Below, one piece after another: positions 26,801-36,592 of a stretch of DNA of 64,000 nt. Origin of the DNA: Symsagittifera roscoffensis (taxonomy: Eukaryota > Xenacoelomorpha > Acoela > Convolutidae); NCBI RefSeq assembly GCF_963678635.1, contig NC_087064.1:70493465-70557464 (forward strand). Direction: 5' to 3'. The notes beneath the pieces were generated by a model that saw only the letters and a list, made by a program, of their open reading frames with translations, was not told the DNA's origin and did no database searches. A program made the translations under genes and the position numbers. Position 1 is the first letter of the stretch. Each line of letters starts with the position of its first letter.

Positions 26801-29800
26801 TTGCCTGATTTTTGTTTCAATTTTACACATACAGAAAAAAAACAAGGTCCTGCAGGGACTCGAACCCCTGACTTTAGGCTGCAAAAATGAGAACGTTACC
26901 TCCGAATCCGAGCCAAATGGGAAGAAACGTTTGAGTTGTTAATGTTTAATAATAAAGAAAGGTCAATTTATTGGAAGAAAAGTTGTTTACGGGGAAAAAG
27001 TCTTGTTACCGATAACAAGGTTTTTGCTCTCGCAAATATAATAACTCAAACAAAAACAATTTACGCACAGTCAAAAAACGAAGACAGCTGAAACGAAGAC
27101 ATCTAAAACACTGCCGTGGATACAAATTAGGCTAACAATTTTTTCTGCAATAGTAAGATTGGCTGCAATGCATTGACACTCGTACATCCAAAAAAAATAC
27201 TATATTGGATAACTGATCTAATTTTCGTTTCATAATTCATGACAGTCGAAGCTGAAGCATCGCAAACACAAGCGAGATGTAGAAGTAGATTCGGGCAAAT
27301 ACAGGAAGTAGATACGGGAAAACCATTCCGGCAAATTTAACATGTAAAAACTAGAGGCCACAACACTAAATTTGCGCTTAAAAAATTGGAAAGAGTAAGG
27401 CAAACTTCTTAGAAATTATGCCTTTCAACAATTGCGCAAAAATTTCGCATATTAAGAAGTTTCGCAAAATTATGCATTTCAAAAAATCGCTGAACATTAT
27501 GCATTTCGAAAATTTCCCGAAAAAAAGTCGCTTTTTCAATTCAACCGAAAAATTAAAAAATTATCAACTGTGTTACATTATTACAAATCAAACGTGAAAG
27601 CACATGCTATTTTAGTGCTATTGCAGCTTCCTGATTCAAAAGTGCCACGAAAAGTACGATTTGGAAAGTACCAGCAAAAAATCACTTTTATTTGTCACTT
27701 AGCTTGGAAAACAGGAATTTCTCGAGTGAAGGAATTTCAAAAAAGAACTGAGGCTGACCGAAATGGTTTTCCGAGCTATCTCAAAGCTTCAAAAGAAGAA
27801 CCATATTTGCCATCATTTTCTGAGCCACAATAATTAATTTGAAAAAAGACAGAGTTTTTTCTCACCATCTAAAAGTTATTGACCAAAAAACTAACTCCGC
27901 TCTCGCTTAAGGCATTTTTTTGGGGTTGGTCGACCAAAAACAGATGTCGTAAAACAGTACGAAAAGAGGGACCCCTCGAATGCGCTCAAGGGGCAAATCC
28001 CGAATTTCCCACTGACTTACAGTATGTTCTGATTAGTTTTCTATAAGTAGTAACATTCAACACCAAGGCGAAGCTGAGCTTTGCATCACTTGCGATACAA
28101 CAAAACAAGAATGCCGCTAAGTCAGGAAAAAAATCCAAGAACCGAAAAAACTAGATCTATCAAATACAATAGTGGTAGTTTTGAAACAAAACCAGGCCAA
28201 GACAATATAATGTTCAATTCGGAAAAACATTTACCACGCGACAAGGTTAATTTTGAAACAAAAACGAGCCAGGACAAAATAATGTGAAACTAGCATCGAA
28301 AGAAAAGTTATCAAGCGGTAACAAAGCCGAAAATACCTTAGCAGAAACCATTTAGGCCTAACTTTTTTTCTAAATTATCAAGTTCCCCACACCCTCAAAC
28401 AAACACAAACTTTATTCACGCGTCAAATGAACAATATGTGGCCACTATGTCGATATGAAATTGATCAAAAACTACAAAGCCAAAAAAAAAATGAAAATAG
28501 TAAAAATAAAAACAAAGCGAAAAAAGAAGACTAAAAAAAGTTAATTATTCCCCTCACCCTCTTAACACATACACAGCTCGTGAAACGACGCAATATGAGG
28601 CGACTGATCCGATGTAATATATGCCGAAACCTATCAAGCCGAAAAAAAGGAAAAATTAAAATACACAAAAAATCAAAAATTTTTTATTGAGTAATACGAA
28701 GTTATTAAGTCCCCTTACCCCTCAAAACACAGACACGCACACACCAACTTTTTTGGCCCATCAAAAAGCACAATAAACCTATGTAACAACTAAACCTATA
28801 TAAAACAGGCCGAAACTTATCAAGCCGAAACAAAAACAGAAAAAAAAACGAACAAAATTGTTGTCATGAAAAACTTGACGTATAATTTCTATGAAAAGTT
28901 CAAGCATTTTGTGCGATCCAGATGTGAGCATAGAAAGTATTTTCCCTTGAGACTACTCAAAATTAAGCCACTAAGTCGATATAAGAAAATGCCGAAACCT
29001 AATAAGCCAAAAAAAGGACACAAAAATAAACATTAAACCACAAAACATAAAATAAAATTTTATTACAAGCAAAGCTGAGCTTCGCACCACGTGCGATACA
29101 CCACAAGAAAACCGAAAAAACAGAAATGTTGAAAAAACTAGATCTATCATAGTGAATACGTCTAGTTTCGAAACAAAAACATCCCAAGACAATAGAATGT
29201 GAAACTAGCATCGGGAACATAATTTACCAAGCGGTAACAAATACCTTGGCAGAAACCTTTTGAGCCGAAAAAAAATCAACAAGATTTAAGACTTATGAAA
29301 AGTGTCGCTCGCCCCCTCAAAAACAATATTTGCTCGTCAAAGTAAACAATATGAGACAACTAAGCCGATATAATATAGCTAGAAACCTATAAAGCCCAAA
29401 AAAAGAAAAATGAAAAAAAAAAGAAAAAAAAGTTAAGACTATTAAGAAGTTATTAAGCGCCCCTCGGCCTCAAATAACGCCACGCGCTCACACACTTTTT
29501 CTCTCGTCGAAGGACGCAATACCAGGCCGATAAGCCGATATTATATAGGCCGAAACCTATCAAGCCGAAAAAAAGGGAAAAAAAGCGATACAAAATTGTT
29601 GTCATGAAAAATTTGAAAAAAAAAGACCAAAGAAATATCATTTAAAAAAATTCGAACTGCTAATTTACTGGAAAAACACTAATAAGGCTGTACAGTAAGA
29701 GTAATAGACCAATGAGCGTAAATATACGCGCATACTGCATGCATGTCGTGTTATTTATGGGAAAAAAGTCTAGTTCCCGATTGCAATAAAGTTGCTTAAC

Positions 29801-30208
29801 GTAAGATTAATAAATAAAAAATAAGGAAGTTTTAAAACCAAGCAAAAATGTTTATTGGTGAAAACTCTTTCAGAAGAAAGTGTGCTTACTTGATCCATCG
29901 AGCGAACAGTCACGCGCTCTTTGGTACACTTTGTTCACCTGCATCATCAACTCCGTACTCTGACTCCTCGGCACAGTACAGTCTAGAAGAGTAGTGTCGT
30001 CCCAATCACACGCCCCTACAAAGCTTCTTCCTATTGTGACGTCATAGATTGCGTAATCGCGTCTGACGTCACACTCCAAAGAAGTGGAACCGCCAGTCCC
30101 GGCACATATAGTTCTGGCATAGAGTATGGGTAACGTTCCAGCGAACAATTTTGGGACCAGGGCCAGAAACAATACCGCAAATAGCAGAAGTTGACATCTA
30201 GTAGTCAT
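4898..30208 (-). CDS. SUEL lectin / FN3-repeat transmembrane protein, 7-exon gene (about 2,049 aa)
   Basis: Joining 30208-29890, 20198-20085, 19718-19554, 17105-16777, 11832-7690, 7331-7194 and 5839-4898 keeps one frame throughout, with GT-AG introns whose phases match (1,1,1,0,0,0). The product has a signal peptide (about residues 1-23), a cysteine-rich galactose/rhamnose-binding lectin (SUEL) module (about 30-140), a second related Cys module (about 148-280), a short Cys linker, then about 18 FN3 repeats of 80-95 residues, one transmembrane helix (about 1986-2012) and a 37-residue basic tail. This is a type I cell-surface protein, probably for adhesion or carbohydrate recognition. The tail carries no kinase or phosphatase domain. 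Four of the six introns are filled with mobile elements. I do not recognise a named orthologue. The exon chain is my inference; an extra small exon or alternative start cannot be excluded. Confidence 0.8.
6033..6790. mobile_element. Foldback/MITE-like element with about 280-bp inverted arms (intron 6)
   Basis: The left arm (about 6033-6330) and the reverse complement of the right arm (about 6500-6790) match over most of their length. The outer ends are TTCAAATTTTGACACATGCT and its complement, and both arms share a 'cttggcccggcgtcgaaaaa' block near the centre. The spacer is about 170 bp. There is no transposase. The arms differ by scattered substitutions, so the insertion is not very recent. 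Confidence 0.75.
7194..7331 (-). CDS. Exon 6 of SUEL/FN3 gene: first half of an FN3 repeat
   Basis: Acceptor gtaatttag, donor CTCCGG|gtaact, phase 0 on both sides, 46 codons. It closes one FN3 domain and supplies strands A-C of the next (TTVVLVWTQQGTASSYSLR). The fold continues directly into exon 7, which supports the join. Confidence 0.8.
7690..11832 (-). CDS. Exon 5 of SUEL/FN3 gene: about 15 tandem FN3 repeats in one exon
   Basis: Acceptor atgatttcag and donor AACGAG|gtcagt; 1,381 codons without interruption. It begins with a short Cys linker (EACPMGEG...) and continues as FN3 repeats, each with a core Trp in a pattern such as VSW, FTW, LTW or LIW and a 'L.PG..Y.F.V' strand (LVPNTEYTF, LIPGTDYTF, LMPGQKYDF). 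The second repeat has lost its Trp. Many N-glycosylation sequons are present. The usual one-intron-per-FN3 layout is absent, suggesting intron loss or amplification within an exon. Confidence 0.9.
11930..15290. repeat. Degenerate tandem array in intron 4 with a GCGAATCGGTTCGC core
   Basis: A loose consensus recurs at roughly 80-130 bp spacing: 'gagcaagctattcaa', 'cgatggcactttgaaat', 'ttcaagttatttc', then a near-palindrome close to GCGAATCGGTTCGC. I count at least 16 copies of the palindromic core, for example near 12880, 13605, 14095, 14470, 14917, 14997 and 15159. Copies are strongly diverged, so this is an old array. It is interrupted by a MITE at 13143-13540. Confidence 0.7.
13143..13540. 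mobile_element. hAT-like MITE nested in the intron-4 array
   Basis: Terminal inverted repeats CAGGGTGACCACTT and AAGTGGTCACCCTG bound a 398-bp segment. The flanks gttttaag and gctttgag agree at 6 of 8 positions, consistent with an old 8-bp target duplication. The inner ends contain repeated 'agtgac/gtcact' motifs. There is no coding capacity. Confidence 0.75.
15291..16776. other. Rest of intron 4, nothing recognised
   Basis: AT-rich sequence between the tandem array and exon 4 with no repeat, coding or RNA signal that I can support. A 'catcatcatcat' microsatellite lies near 16503. Confidence 0.5.
16777..17105 (-). CDS. Exon 4 of SUEL/FN3 gene: rest of second lectin-like module
   Basis: Acceptor aataacttag and donor ATTCAG|gttaga (phase 0). 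The product includes DCSDQQSCDF and YDYICQ, matching the spacing of the second half of a SUEL-like module, followed by about 50 residues with three more Cys. The region before the acceptor, though open, breaks the expected phase. Confidence 0.75.
18098..18682. mobile_element. Long-TIR MITE copy 1 (intron 3)
   Basis: Arms of about 250 bp are inverted: the segment with 'acatcgaccgattgcaaatg' near 18200 pairs with the one near 18575, and 'gggtctgaaaatg' near 18280 pairs with 'ctttcagacccgg' near 18500. The right end is TTGTCCACTAGTG followed by TA. The left end is degraded. It is closely related to the neighbouring copy 2. Confidence 0.7.
18772..19365. mobile_element. Long-TIR MITE copy 2 (intron 3), TA-flanked
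   Basis: Left end TA|CACTAGTGGACAAAG and right end CCCCTAGTG|TA define a 594-bp element whose two halves fold back over about 270 bp; for example 'gaccgagagcaaatgatca' near 18882 pairs with its complement near 19228. TA on both sides fits a Tc1/mariner-type target duplication. There is no transposase. Confidence 0.75.
19554..19718 (-). CDS. Exon 3 of SUEL/FN3 gene: start of second Cys module
   Basis: Acceptor cattttaag with a T-rich tract, donor AGCG|gtatgt, phase 1 on both sides, 55 codons. The correct frame reads GEIKRIAGCGDITQDDLFGC and continues Cys-rich; the overlapping longer open frame in another phase is serine/threonine-rich and has no fitting splice sites. A nearer acceptor at 19688 would also keep frame and is the main alternative. 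Confidence 0.65.
20085..20198 (-). CDS. Exon 2 of SUEL/FN3 gene: second half of lectin module
   Basis: Acceptor tattatag, donor GGAG|gttgac, phase 1 on both sides, 38 codons. It encodes the C-terminal half of the lectin fold with Cys at the expected places, ending in IRIRYFCF, which matches the closing strand of SUEL domains. Too short to stand out as an ORF. Confidence 0.75.
20395..21095. repeat. Tandem repeat, about 4 diverged copies of 160-170 bp
   Basis: Each copy contains 'gtagttttcgagaaa', AAAAAACGGTCAA (near 20555, 20714 and 20884), 'gacttttc', a 'gtgaaaaatttggac' block and a 'cttcgcaaccg..tttcgat' block. It is the same family as 360-1100. It lies in intron 1, 3' of the LINE. Confidence 0.6.
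21105..26110 (-). mobile_element. Jockey-like LINE (non-LTR retrotransposon), degraded and internally amplified (intron 1)
   Basis: On the minus strand the pieces occur in ORF2 order: an APE-type endonuclease start (LQLNCNGISG near 25.95 kb), its 'VNAHSPLWN' motif (within 25371-25888), reverse transcriptase motif VPQGSVLSPTL (near 25.0, 24.05 and 22.35 kb), a decayed catalytic block YSDN in place of YADD (near 22.25 kb), the Jockey-type post-RT region (SLVRPMLDS...PVWS near 21.87 kb), and a C-terminus with FCPTNPTELIPKDLW (near 21.2 kb) followed by a stop and a CAA-repeat tail. Frameshifts and stops make it inactive. A 36-bp direct duplication lies near the endonuclease start. No ORF1 is recognised. 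Confidence 0.75.
23451..25888. repeat. 960-bp tandem repeat, about 2.5 copies, inside the LINE
   Basis: The segments starting near 23451, 24411 and 25371 are practically identical with an exact 960-bp period; each encodes part of the endonuclease on the minus strand. They alternate with near-identical segments (23983-24410 and 24943-25370) encoding the RT start. The same RT segment occurs once more at about 22280-22703, where it is separated from the endonuclease part by unique sequence (22704-23450). Thus the array formed by joining two non-adjacent LINE parts and then amplifying. Near identity implies recent origin or homogenisation. Confidence 0.9.
26846..26912 (-). repeat. tRNA-like segment with intact T-arm
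   Basis: The minus strand carries a perfect T-arm-like hairpin, CAGGGGTTCGAGTCCCTG. The upstream part lacks a convincing D-arm and the acceptor ends do not pair, so a SINE head or pseudo-tRNA is more likely than a functional tRNA. It lies in intron 1. Confidence 0.35.
26913..28400. other. Part of intron 1 with scattered repeat fragments
   Basis: The segment near 27.4-27.8 kb is related to 4.1-4.5 kb ('aaagcacatgctat', 'tatgcatttc'). At about 28064 there is a copy of the 'aaggcgaagctgagctttgc' block. The open frames here are lysine-rich and unsupported by splice sites or homology. Confidence 0.4.
28400..29640. repeat. Diverged tandem repeat with 'ccgaaacctatcaagccgaaa' core
   Basis: About five copies, near 28615, 28798, 28980, 29370 and 29538, each with 'cgacgcaatatga..cgactaagccgatataatat', then 'gccgaaacctatcaagccg', then an A-rich tail, and several with 'ttgttgtcatgaaaaa'. 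Spacing is irregular (about 170-390 bp). Relatives occur at 1.3 and 2.25 kb. It lies in intron 1 just 3' of exon 1. Confidence 0.6.
29890..30208 (-). CDS. Exon 1 of SUEL/FN3 gene: signal peptide and first half of lectin module
   Basis: The start was placed at the second methionine of the open frame (ATG at 30208) because it is followed directly by a hydrophobic signal sequence (CQLLLFAVLFLALVPKLFAG). Then comes the SUEL pattern: an early Cys, a 'DVTIGR' strand in place of the usual YGR, and spaced Cys residues. The exon ends in phase 1 at the donor A|gtaagc. The upstream in-frame residues are polar and look like 5'UTR. Confidence 0.8.
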
Positions 30209-32678
30209 TTTGTAAACAATCGTTTTCAAATCGTTTTCTTTTTCTATCAGGTTATCGTTTATCTTCAGAGTCAAATTTCCTTTCCGAGAATATGTTTGAA
30301 GCTTTGTTGAAGAACAAATTTCCTCAAATCAGAAGGTTAAGACCTTCGGAATGCATCATCAAGAAACAATCAAATCACAAACTAAGCTGAAAATGAAGAA
30401 TGCATGTTTTACTACAGAAGAATTTTATGGTCACATACACATGACTTGCGATAAAAACAACTAACCGTAAAAAAGCACGTTCAAAAACCTGTTATTTTCA
30501 AAGAAGCTGTCCAATGTATTTGTGCCTGTTATTTTTCTTTTACTCGCTTAGCAAAGAATACGCATGGATGATAGAATCTATGAAAATATAACTGATTTCA
30601 GAGTTTGCTCACATTTACGTGTTAAAAAAATTTTTAGCAAGAATTGAAGTAGACATCCATTGAGACAAACAGCTAGACAAAGAGCGTGGTTTGATAAAAA
30701 AAGATTTGACAAAAGCCTTAAGTTTAAGCGTATTCGGCACTCTTTGTAAATTTGGCAAGATGTACAAAAGTTTTAGTCAAAAATGACTAAGAAAAAAAAT
30801 TGGTTCAAAGAAATTAAAAAAATTTTAAATTTTTTTTGGCAGATTTGTTTGATTTTTTTTTGAATTCCAAAATGGCACTGAAAAACTTCATGCACTACTT
30901 TAACTAATTAAATTTAAATTTTCAGGGCTTGAATAGGCTCATGATTTTTCTTAAAAAGCCAATTATAAACCTGCTCGCTGGCTTTATTCGCTCAAAATTA
31001 GACTAAAAATTAATCATGAATTTCAAAATCGGTTAATTTCAAAACACTGAAAAATTGGTTAATTTCAAAACACTGAAAAAAACTTTGGGATTTTTTATTG
31101 TCGTTCGAATCGCAACTAAAATAGTTTAAATATGATATATCAATCCACCCTGTCAGATGATTATTTGGGTTGCCTGATTTTGTAAGAAAAAAACTTCAAC
31201 ACAATCGAATACAATGTTCCCTCCCATTTTCAATGGTCGTAAGAAAAAGATGTGCTTATTGCTGAAATTGCTTTCGGCAATGCAGAATACGAAAGTTTAA
31301 AAATGAACTGCAAATTTTAGCCTACATAACTTGTAACAAATTTTTCAAGCCAATGAATTTCATTCATTTCTTATTGTGAAACATTAAACCCATTTGAATA
31401 ATTGGAGCTTCCAAAACTTTTCATAATGCGGAGCTTCAAAAAGTATAACAAGAGCAACCTAGTCCTTCGTATTTTTTTCTAGTCAACAAACTGATAAAGC
31501 ATAAATGTTTTCCCTGGAAGTATGAAAAAAAAAATTCTTACACAATTCATCGAATCGCAATTGAAAAACAAGTACTTTGATACCAATTTTACTTAAAGCC
31601 TATTTGAGAAACAGTTTTTTCAATCAAAGAGAAAAAGACAGCTTTATCCCATTAAAATTGATGGTCGGGCAAAAGTAATTTAAAAAATTGGCGAAACTAA
31701 TATCGAAGCTCAATCAGCCAAAAACTCGACAGCTAAAAACTCGGCTTCTAGCACAGTTTCAGAGTGGGACCAAACAGCATACCAGTCGCTTAACATACTC
31801 AAAACGCTTTTTTTGATCGAAAATAAGTCTCTTAGCTGAGTCTTATTTATTCTAAAAGCGAGTTCGCTTAGCAAATTTTTTGCTTCTGAGTGTGACAAAA
31901 TGTAAGTGATCACTAACATAGAGGCGAAGTTGCACTTCGCATATACAAGCAAAAATATGACCAAAAACGCTACTGGTAAAAACTGAATGAGTAAAACTTT
32001 GAGTCTACAACATTTCTTAAGTGACGCACGCCAATTATGGGTTTACAAAATTGCTAAGTGACAGAAGCCAATTTTGACGCATTAGCAGTACCAGTCAATT
32101 TGAAAAAAAAAAGAAATTTACCAACTAACACGCCGCAAGTTATAGAGCGGACGCATTTTGATTGGTATACAAAAAATTTAATTAAAAAAACATCCTACCG
32201 AACCCTCTTCTTATTAAGTTGCGGGTCTCCTTCCCTACCTCTACGCTACAGATCCATGATACCTTGACGCTAAAACGCTATTTGTAATATAATTGTCTGA
32301 GTTCCTTAGCATTGGCTGTACTTAATAGCTAGTTATTGATCCAAATGAACACATTTTGTCGCAAAAATGTTTGCGACTTAGGTTGGAAAAAAAGAGAGTT
32401 CATACTATAACACAAGCTTTGCTTGTGTAAACACAAAGAAAATAGCCACCAGCTGCAGTTCAGAATACATTATCCCAACTGCATTTTTCGCTTTGCCTTA
32501 ATTCGACAAAATGTTTTGGAAAAAAAACTTTTGCTTTTCAAGTTAAATAACTGGCCAAATTAACTTCCTCCCCTTTAAAACAAGTTATGATCCTCGCACC
32601 AGTATCTGATTTGAATTGAAACTGCTTGCGTAGAAATTACGCAATTTTGTTTACCTAAAATTTCAAATATTGAACCAA
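30209..32678. other. 5' flank of the SUEL/FN3 gene, no gene seen
   Basis: AT-rich sequence upstream of the start codon. I cannot place a TATA box or transcription start with confidence. A 28-bp direct duplication ('aattggttaatttcaaaaca' plus flank) lies near 31027-31085. A fragment of the 'ggcgaagttgcacttcgc' block is at 31922. Confidence 0.45.
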
Positions 32679-32802
32679 CTAAATAGCTTTCCCCTTAAAC
32701 TTTAGGATGGAAAAAGATGTTAACTTGGTCCTAAAAAGTAACAAGACTGTTCGTATCAGGGCGAAGCCCTGAATGTTCCGACTGCCTTTTAAGGTTTTAT
32801 GG

Positions 32803-33270
32803 AGCAGTAATAACATTAAAAAATTTAATGTAATAAAATAAAATGACATTTTTTTCTTTCTGAAATTTAAATTTTTATGAAAATCATCCCCCCACACGCC
32901 ATATAAAGTACAAAAGGATAGATTTCGCTCCTGGAACAAATCAATTATCGTAAATAAGCTTCTTTCAACCAATTTGGAACGATTTTAAGACGGATTAACT
33001 CTGCGCTTACGCGTTAATAGCGCGAAATATATCGCGCGTCAATTATCCCAAATTGGCCAAAATGGCAATCTTTAAACCCCCATAACTTAACGAAAAATGA
33101 TCACAGGTAAAATATCTTTTCAAATTTAAGCTCAGGACAACAATACCTTTCGAATGATATAAAAAAGTTCCATCAAAAATGGCTAGTTAAAAAGTCGAAA
33201 TTTGTCTGAAAAAAAAACCCACCCCGAGCACAAATTATTCCGTCACTTTCGTATCGAAAGTCGGAACAAA
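32803..33270. repeat. Left arm of a long inverted repeat pair
   Basis: Reading the minus strand, this arm matches 36115-36592 on the plus strand. Shared blocks include 'ctattaacgcgtaagcg', 'ccaatttggga', 'caaattggt' with 'aagcttatt', and 'gcgtgtgggg'. The inner end contains the hairpin ACTTTCGTATCGAAAGT. Scattered mismatches and small indels show it is old. Confidence 0.75.
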
Positions 33271-34649
33271 AACCTCAAAACAAATGTCGTATGAATTACT
33301 TTTTCGGGTAATAAACATCATATTTATTAATAAATACTTTACTAAAGAAGCAGATGGCAGCTTACAGAAGTATCTGTAATTTATAAACACTTACCATCAT
33401 TTTTCTTTCAAAAATTCTTGAAACTGGGAATAAATAGCCCAATACTCACCAAAAATCTTGTTCAGATTGTTTAAAACCATCTTTCGAACAGTCTTACACA
33501 GAATTATTCCCTCCTTCATTAACGGGCCAAAATGATTGTCCGACTTCTTAATCAGTAGCTCTAGACACTCGTTAATTTCTGCTTATTTTTAGTTCAAATT
33601 TGCACAACTAAAACTCTCTAATTTTGCAACCAATTTAAAAAAACTTCTCTTTAAACAAAAATGCCAATAACTAAGAAAAAAGGTGCAGTTATGTAACTTA
33701 CTTTAAATAACCTAGTTTACTTACCGTTGACATCATTGTTTCAAATGAAACTTAAAACAGCAACACATATCGGATCTAATCTAACCGTGCTTCCCTGTTG
33801 CATGGCAGCTCCGAGATCTTCCAGTAGAACTAGAACACCATTCTCCAAATGTATTTCTTCAAAAAAGGGCTTTTTTGTTTCGACCATTGAAATATATGGG
33901 TCGTTTTTTATATAGAGGGCAAAATCAGAAACCACAAATAATCATCGGAATAGGTCTGTTGACATATAAAATTAATGCCTTTTCAGTAGTGACTCGAAGG
34001 AAATCAAAAATTTTCAAAAAACTGTCCCTGTGTCGAGAAAACCCGGTGTGAGTTTAAAGTAATATCGAACGATTGAAAAACCTTCGTTATATGAAAAATG
34101 GTTAGTTAGGCTAAAAAAAACTTGATGTTGCATAAGCGTAAACTAGTTTTGGAATCTTCATTTAGCCCTTCCTTGGCAATAAAAATTTTTTGCAATAAAA
34201 AGAGCAAAAAAGTAGAATACTTATTTGCCTAATTTTCTAACTTTCTACGTGTGCGTATAGCTCCGTCATCACCGCGCACAAAAAACCACATAAAGTTGAA
34301 AAAATTTTTGTTGTTTTTTTAATGAAAGTGGTCGGAACATTCTGTGCTACTTGCACAGCAGCCGGCTATCCTTGGTTTCTTTATTTTATGTACTTGTCTC
34401 AAGCGCAAAATCAGGAACCAAAAGTTGTCGGAATGGGTCGAGTGACAGATCATAATAAAGCCTTTTTCAGTTAGTTGCCCCAATGTCGAGAAAAACTGGT
34501 TTTAGCTCATTTTCGACAAGTAAATCGAGCGAGCAGGGTTAATATTAAAGTGAAGCCGTAAAACTTTTATTCAAGTTCTGAAAATTTAAGTTCGAGATTT
34601 TTTTTTAGCTTTTCTTGTTCCTTTTATAGAATGGTTTGATTTAACAGTT

Positions 34650-34901
34650 TAAAAGCGTCGTTCTTTGAGACTTAAAAATCGTACCGGGCGAATTCTGCGG
34701 AGCTTTAGATCAGAGGTCCTTCCACCAATTATTTGTCAATGTAATACTATGGCTTTCAATCTTGGTCATAATTTGCAACAGCCAATAGTGAAGCCACCGT
34801 TTAAAAATGCAATCTTTTCAAAATCTCCTATTTCTTGGGCTGCTCTCATCTACATGATAGCCGACAGATTCCAAAAAGCAAAAAAAAAGACATTAAACTA
34901 A
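34650..34901 (+). other. Unrecognised open segment, possible exon or element remnant
   Basis: An acceptor-like 'gatttaacag' precedes an open frame ending at the TAA at 34901. The product contains CNTMAFNLGHNLQQPIVKPP and SPISWAALIYMIADRF, a balanced composition unlike the surrounding A-rich frames. I do not recognise the family. It might be a transposase remnant given its place between the inverted arms. Confidence 0.25.
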
Positions 34902-35091
34902 ACAAAATCCATTATTTGGTCAAAAACAGGAAATTGTGACCCGTTTTTCAGATTCTTGAATAATGAGGAATTGCTAAAATTTAAAAGGAAATTTGGTCCT
35001 TTTCAACGGCTCAACTCTTTTGCGTTCTTTCGGTCCCACAATATTGCCTTATCTGCGCCAATCTCTGAAGTCAAAACATGACTCCTTATAC

Positions 35092-35358
35092 TCGACGAAA
35101 GGAATTTTGAGAAACGTAAATTAAAGACACTAATACTCGAAATATTTGAAAGAAACAATAAAGAAGAAATCGATAATTTCTACATACAAACTGTACTTCT
35201 GAATCATTGATTATGTAAAGTGCTATAGCTGCTAGTACTATGTTATTTAACTGTGCTGTGTTAAGAACTTCAAGCCAGCTCAGACCTCTGAATCTTTCGA
35301 CGATGCAGTCTTCTTCAAGAAAATAGTTCTCTGGAAGTCCCATCGAAGTTCTGAACAT
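35092..35358 (-). other. Unrecognised exon-like open segment
   Basis: The minus strand reads from an acceptor-like 'aaaaaagcag' through an open frame (MFRTSMGLPENYFLEEDCIV, then a hydrophobic stretch NIVLAAIALYII) to a possible donor GAA|gtacag. The composition looks coding. No neighbouring exon could be joined, and its relation to the SUEL/FN3 gene is unknown. Confidence 0.25.
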
Positions 35359-36114
35359 CTGCTTTTTTACACACCAAATTTATCTTTTTCACAATTTTTA
35401 CCTTGAAAATCAAAACATGCCTCTCATCAATCATTTAAACACATCATATAAACTTTGATACATGAGAAAGTAGATGAAGTGCGTGTGTTATACTTTCAAA
35501 GTTTAAAACATCTGCCGATAGCAAGAAGACTCAATGAGAAAACCATGTAAATTGAAATAATTACTCGGTTTCGGTGAAAATATTTCAGAATGGAGCAGCC
35601 ACAAGTTATTCCTACGATTTTTCGATCTTTGATTTACTAAAATAATAACTTAGTATACATTTCTATGTATTAATTAAAACAATTGTTCTGAATTTTGAAG
35701 AAAAGGAGGAATACACAAACGCTCGGGTGGTTTTTTTTATAATTCAACCCAATTTTTGAAACATTTTTTTCTCGGGGATCCAACCGTGGATCTTCTTGGG
35801 CCCCGCTGAGTTCGCATTCTCACACCTCTATATTACCCTGACACAAGTCGAGCTAAACAGCACCTTTAATACTTTGATACTGAAAAAGTAACGCGCATTA
35901 TTTCAGCGTGGCAAACCATCTCGCACTACAAATTAAATTGAGGCAGTAAAGTAATTGATCTTATTAATTCCAAACACGATTTTAACAATTAAAATTTGAT
36001 ATTATCATAAGTTCATCGGTTGTTAAACTTTTATTAACCAAAAACTATTCGATACCGTTTAATGGGCAGTCAGAACATTTGGGCCTTGTCCTGACACGAT
36101 CAGTCTTGTTGTTT

Positions 36115-36592
36115 CGAATTTCGTAACGAAAGTAACGGAACATATCTGCTCGGGGTAATTTTTTTCTTCAGACAAATTTTAACTAACCATTTTTGACGGA
36201 TTTTTTTATATCACTCAAAAGTTATTGTTGTCCTGAGCTTAAATTTTAACAGATAAATCATCTACGATCAATTTTCGTAATTCGCTAAAATGAGATCAAT
36301 TTGGCCAATTTGGGACAACTAAGCGCGATATATTCTGAGCTATTAACGCGTAAGCGGACATATAATCCGTCTTAGAAATCACTCCAAATTGGTCGAAGAA
36401 AGCTTATTCGCTATAATAGATTTATTACTAGGAGCCAAATCTATCACTTTGTTTTTTATAAGCGTGTGGGGCGATGATTTGTACAAAAAATCTCAAATTA
36501 ATTTATTTCTAATTTATAAATTAGAATGGAAATTAATTTATTTCAATTCCAATTTATTAAATTTATTTTTTTTCATGCCATTACTGCTCCTT
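36115..36592. repeat. Right arm of a long inverted repeat pair
   Basis: Inverted partner of 32803-33270; the arms are about 470 bp and the spacer about 2.8 kb. Just inside its start is a copy of a 'cagtc.gaacatt.gggc.t..ccctga' block that is also found outside the left arm (near 32.74-32.79 kb, minus). The pair may be the ends of one large TIR element or two opposed copies of one repeat. Confidence 0.7.

Larger units (their letters stand above)
33271..36114. other. Spacer between the inverted arms, no confirmed gene
   Basis: It contains two related degenerate segments (about 33880-34010 and 34370-34490, sharing 'caaaatcag.aacca' and 'aat.ccttttcag'). Two short open segments with protein-like composition are noted separately (34650-34901 plus; 35092-35358 minus). 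No transposase is recognised. Confidence 0.4.

Noticed and set aside
33741..33935. Minus-strand frame (ending LDPICVAVLSFI) with a good donor just downstream
   Set aside because: The stop precedes the donor, no acceptor fits, and part of the segment is a degenerate repeat also found at 34.4 kb.
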